From an uncultured Pirellula sp. (GTDB lineage Bacteria; Planctomycetota; Planctomycetia; Pirellulales; Pirellulaceae): a stretch of 35,831 nucleotides of DNA. Below, piece by piece: positions 35,631-35,831 of the stretch. The notes below the pieces were generated by a model. That model saw nothing but the letters and a program-made list of their open reading frames with translations. It had not been told where the DNA came from and ran no database searches. Each line of letters opens with the position of its first letter. The first letter of the stretch is position 1. The translations under genes were made by a program, and so were the position numbers. The stretch spans positions 1 through 35,831 of the forward strand of contig CAIOHR010000415.1 of assembly GCA_903858115.1 (NCBI GenBank), read 5' to 3'.

Positions 35631-35831
35631 TCAGCCGATGTTCGCAAGATGCCGAACACCCAACTTGCCCGCTAACGCTCGCAGTCGATCGCGACTGGCT
35701 GACAAAAAGCGACCTACCCACGTCTTTTCGTGTAACCGCTTGATACGCTGACTCCAAATCTCAGCGCTACTTTGGAGTCGCTCAAAGATGCCAGCTAGCT
35801 CGCTGGATACGACAGCTTTCCCCTTGCGCAC
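35631..35831 (-). CDS. C-terminal part of an unknown protein, cut by the window edge
   Basis: An open frame of 66 codons enters from the right edge and stops at 35631. A GTG lies exactly at the edge, so the true start is probably beyond the window. The visible part is helical and basic, SSELAGIFERLQSSAEIWSQ, then RIKRLHEKTWVGRFLSASRD and LRALAGKLGVRHLANIG. No family is recognised. Its regular helix pattern suggests coding sequence. Confidence 0.4.
   Translation of the reverse strand: MRKGKAVVSSELAGIFERLQSSAEIWSQRIKRLHEKTWVGRFLSASRDRLRALAGKLGVRHLANIG

Overview
The window looks like a chromosomal segment of a planctomycete, most likely a Pirellulaceae/Rhodopirellula-type bacterium. This is inferred from protein style, not from a marker gene. 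The signs are an LEDR-type N-terminal motif on a giant surface protein, an ECF sigma factor paired with a Ser/Thr kinase, FG-GAP/dockerin/RHS architecture, a REP-associated transposase with flanking REP-like palindromes, and many secreted proteins of unknown function. No rRNA, tRNA or CRISPR array was seen.

Layout. (1) 1-2.9 kb: a DUF2459-type membrane-anchored protein, then a REP-associated tyrosine transposase (minus strand) bracketed by inverted REP-like sequences, with a duplicated 3' end. (2) 3.0-21.2 kb, minus strand: ECF sigma factor, then a Ser/Thr kinase whose N-terminus carries an anti-sigma-like HxxxCxxC motif, then a 4,784-residue dockerin/FG-GAP/Ig-like/LamG/RHS-YD protein. The three are closely spaced and may be one regulatory-effector module. 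(3) 21.5-26 kb: a secreted protein of unknown function, a probable beta-barrel protein and a secreted or lipid-anchored alpha/beta hydrolase. (4) 26.2-33.7 kb: a divergent sulfur-metabolism locus. The minus arm carries an ECF sigma factor, a zinc-finger anti-sigma factor, a TsdA-like dihaem cytochrome c, a decayed rhodanese and a DUF2202 protein. The plus arm carries a membrane rhodanese, a persulfide dioxygenase with two rhodanese domains, a TauE/SafE exporter, an exported DsrE-domain protein and a 21-residue lipoprotein-like ORF. (5) 33.7-35.8 kb: a decay zone with a MITE-like hairpin element, an inverted-repeat block, the C-terminal remnant of a membrane protein, a ParD-like antitoxin with only a stub of its toxin, and a gene running off the right edge.

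How it may work together. The sulfur locus reads as an ECF-controlled system for thiosulfate and sulfane sulfur. A periplasmic dihaem cytochrome would act on thiosulfate, rhodanese domains would carry persulfide sulfur, the MBL dioxygenase would oxidise persulfide to sulfite, and TauE/SafE would export the product. The exported DsrE protein may be a sulfur carrier outside the cytoplasm. The sigma/kinase/giant-protein block would be a separate signalling and surface module. All functional statements rest on motifs read by eye; no database search was run.
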